Assembly: GCA_023150455.1 (NCBI GenBank)
Contig: JAKLKW010000006.1
Span: forward strand, 1-64,000
Origin: Alphaproteobacteria bacterium
Lineage (GTDB): Bacteria > Pseudomonadota > Alphaproteobacteria > JAEULC01
DNA length: 64,000 nt
Reading direction: 5' to 3'
A model generated the notes under the pieces. That model did not search any database. It saw only the letters and a program-made list of their open reading frames with translations, and was not told the DNA's origin. Both the position numbers and the translations under genes were made by a program. Shown one piece after another: positions 62,988-64,000 of the stretch (position 1 is the first letter of the stretch; each line of letters opens with the position of its first letter).

Positions 62988-64000
62988 CTACACCGACAGC
63001 TTCTTCAGATCAGGCACCGGGCGCACGGTCTCCTTGTCGTCCTGCAGATGCGTCTCCAGCCCGTGCGCGATCGACAGCGTGCGGAAGTCGCCCTGGTGCG
63101 GGCCGACGAGCTGCAGGTGGAACGGCGTGCCGGTCGGCTCCAGGCCGCAGGGGATCGAGATCGCGGGATTGCCGGTCAGCGTGATCAGGTAGGTCGGCGC
63201 CAGCCAGTGGAAATAGGTGCGCAGCTTCTCGCCGTCGATCTGGTCCATGAAGAGCTGCTCGACCGGGAAGGGCGGCACCGACACGGTCGGGTAGATCATG
63301 ACGTCGACCTTGTCGTAGAGCCCCTGGTAGGCGCGGAAGATCTGGGTCTGCCGCGCATGGGCGCGCGCCACGTCCTCGGCCGACTGCTGCAGCCCCTGCT
63401 CGACGTTGGCGACCACGTTCGGTCCGAGCTGGTCTTTCTTGGTGCGATACTTCTCGAGATGCCCGGCCAGAAAATTCTGCGCGCGGATCACCTCGAAGCA
63501 TTCGTCGGCGTCCTTCATGTCCGGATGCAGCTCGACGCAGGACTTGAACACCGGCGCGATGTGCTTGATGCGCCGGGCGAAGGTCTCGCGCAGCCGCTTG
63601 TCGATCTTGGCCACGCCGCCGAAATCGACGCTGTAGCCGACACGCAAGGACGACAGGTCGACCGGCGCCGGCACGCGGAACGAGGCCGGGTCGACCGGGT
63701 GCGAGTGCGGGTCGCGCGCGTCGAACGCCGACAAGGCCGCCAGCAGCAGCGCCGCGTCTGCCGTGTCGCGTCCCATCGGCCCGCGCACCGACAGGTTGGT
63801 CCAGCCGAGCGGGCGGCGCTCGGCCGGCACCAGGCCGGGCGAGGTGCGGAAGCCGACCACGCCGCAGAAGGCGGCGGGAATGCGCAAGCTGCCGCCGGTA
63901 TCGGAGCCGGTGCAGATCGGCATCATGCCGGTGGCCAGCGCCACGGCCGAGCCACCCGACGAGCCGCCGCAGATGCGCGCCGGATCGAACGGATTGCGCG
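62988..64000 (-). CDS. Amidase (amidase signature family), 5' end beyond the window
   Basis: Partial: the frame stays open to the window edge and reads [24 protein letters not shown] there. The Ser-cisSer-Lys triad region is represented by [10 protein letters not shown] and [24 protein letters not shown]; the lysine lies outside the window. The C-terminal half ([43 protein letters not shown]) is typical of the family. It hydrolyses an amide of unknown identity. It precedes the M81 peptidase gene in the same orientation. Confidence 0.92.
   Translation of the reverse strand, partial: RNPFDPARICGGSSGGSAVALATGMMPICTGSDTGGSLRIPAAFCGVVGFRTSPGLVPAERRPLGWTNLSVRGPMGRDTADAALLLAALSAFDARDPHSHPVDPASFRVPAPVDLSSLRVGYSVDFGGVAKIDKRLRETFARRIKHIAPVFKSCVELHPDMKDADECFEVIRAQNFLAGHLEKYRTKKDQLGPNVVANVEQGLQQSAEDVARAHARQTQIFRAYQGLYDKVDVMIYPTVSVPPFPVEQLFMDQIDGEKLRTYFHWLAPTYLITLTGNPAISIPCGLEPTGTPFHLQLVGPHQGDFRTLSIAHGLETHLQDDKETVRPVPDLKKLSV

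Overview
The window is GC-rich, densely coded bacterial DNA and looks like chromosome from an alphaproteobacterium. The support is a GapR (DUF2312) gene, a DivL-type kinase with tyrosine in place of the phospho-acceptor histidine, DUF1244 and DUF2852 proteins, a SapC-family protein, and the gene order ABC exporter - DUF374 acyltransferase - waaA - lpxK - lpxL-like. I would guess Rhodospirillales/Reyranella-like, but genus-level placement from sequence alone is weak. No rRNA, tRNA or CRISPR array was seen.

Layout. 1-139: apparent 3' end of a group II intron. 0.17-9 kb: NIPSNAP protein; a reverse-strand group (TPP enzyme, GapR, DUF1244); then a forward lipid A/Kdo operon. 9-13 kb: reverse-strand cluster with a lysine 2,3-aminomutase-like radical SAM enzyme, two D-Ala-D-Ala-ligase-type ATP-grasp enzymes and a GNAT acetyltransferase, behind a recognisable promoter. 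An MFS gene follows. 14.5-21.8 kb: a six-gene Hyf-like membrane complex whose large subunit lacks the N-terminal nickel-site cysteines (an Ehr, energy-converting-hydrogenase-related, complex). 21.8-25 kb: SapC protein and two transporters. 25-26.5 kb: an AT-richer accessory patch with a ParDE-type toxin-antitoxin pair and a frameshifted gene ending in an SSB-like tail. 26.6-30.7 kb: TRAP transporter plus an L-2-hydroxyglutarate-oxidase-like enzyme. 30.8-41.3 kb: housekeeping and signalling genes (thioesterase, rsmD, rluB, class I amidotransferase, tadA, EAL protein, purD, xseA, LytM peptidase, DivL-like kinase). 41.5-46.8 kb: complete urease operon ureDABCE-FG. 47.3-60.2 kb: FadB-like protein, amino acid dehydrogenase, LysE exporter, beta-decarboxylating dehydrogenase, two aminotransferases, enoyl-CoA hydratase, a disrupted FAD/Fe-S dehydrogenase and a phytanoyl-CoA dioxygenase-like protein. 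60.3-64 kb: TetR regulator with a clear operator in front of a DUF2852 gene, an M81 peptidase and a partial amidase.

The two most system-like regions are the aminomutase/ATP-grasp/GNAT cluster, which could make an N-acetylated peptide containing a beta-amino acid, and the Ehr complex, whose electron donor and acceptor cannot be read from the genes present. A third theme is six intergenic inverted repeats. Three share one architecture: arms built from tandem 8-9 bp units. Two of these sit inside operons (Ehr and urease). Two genes appear broken by frameshifts, near 26,270 and 56,795.
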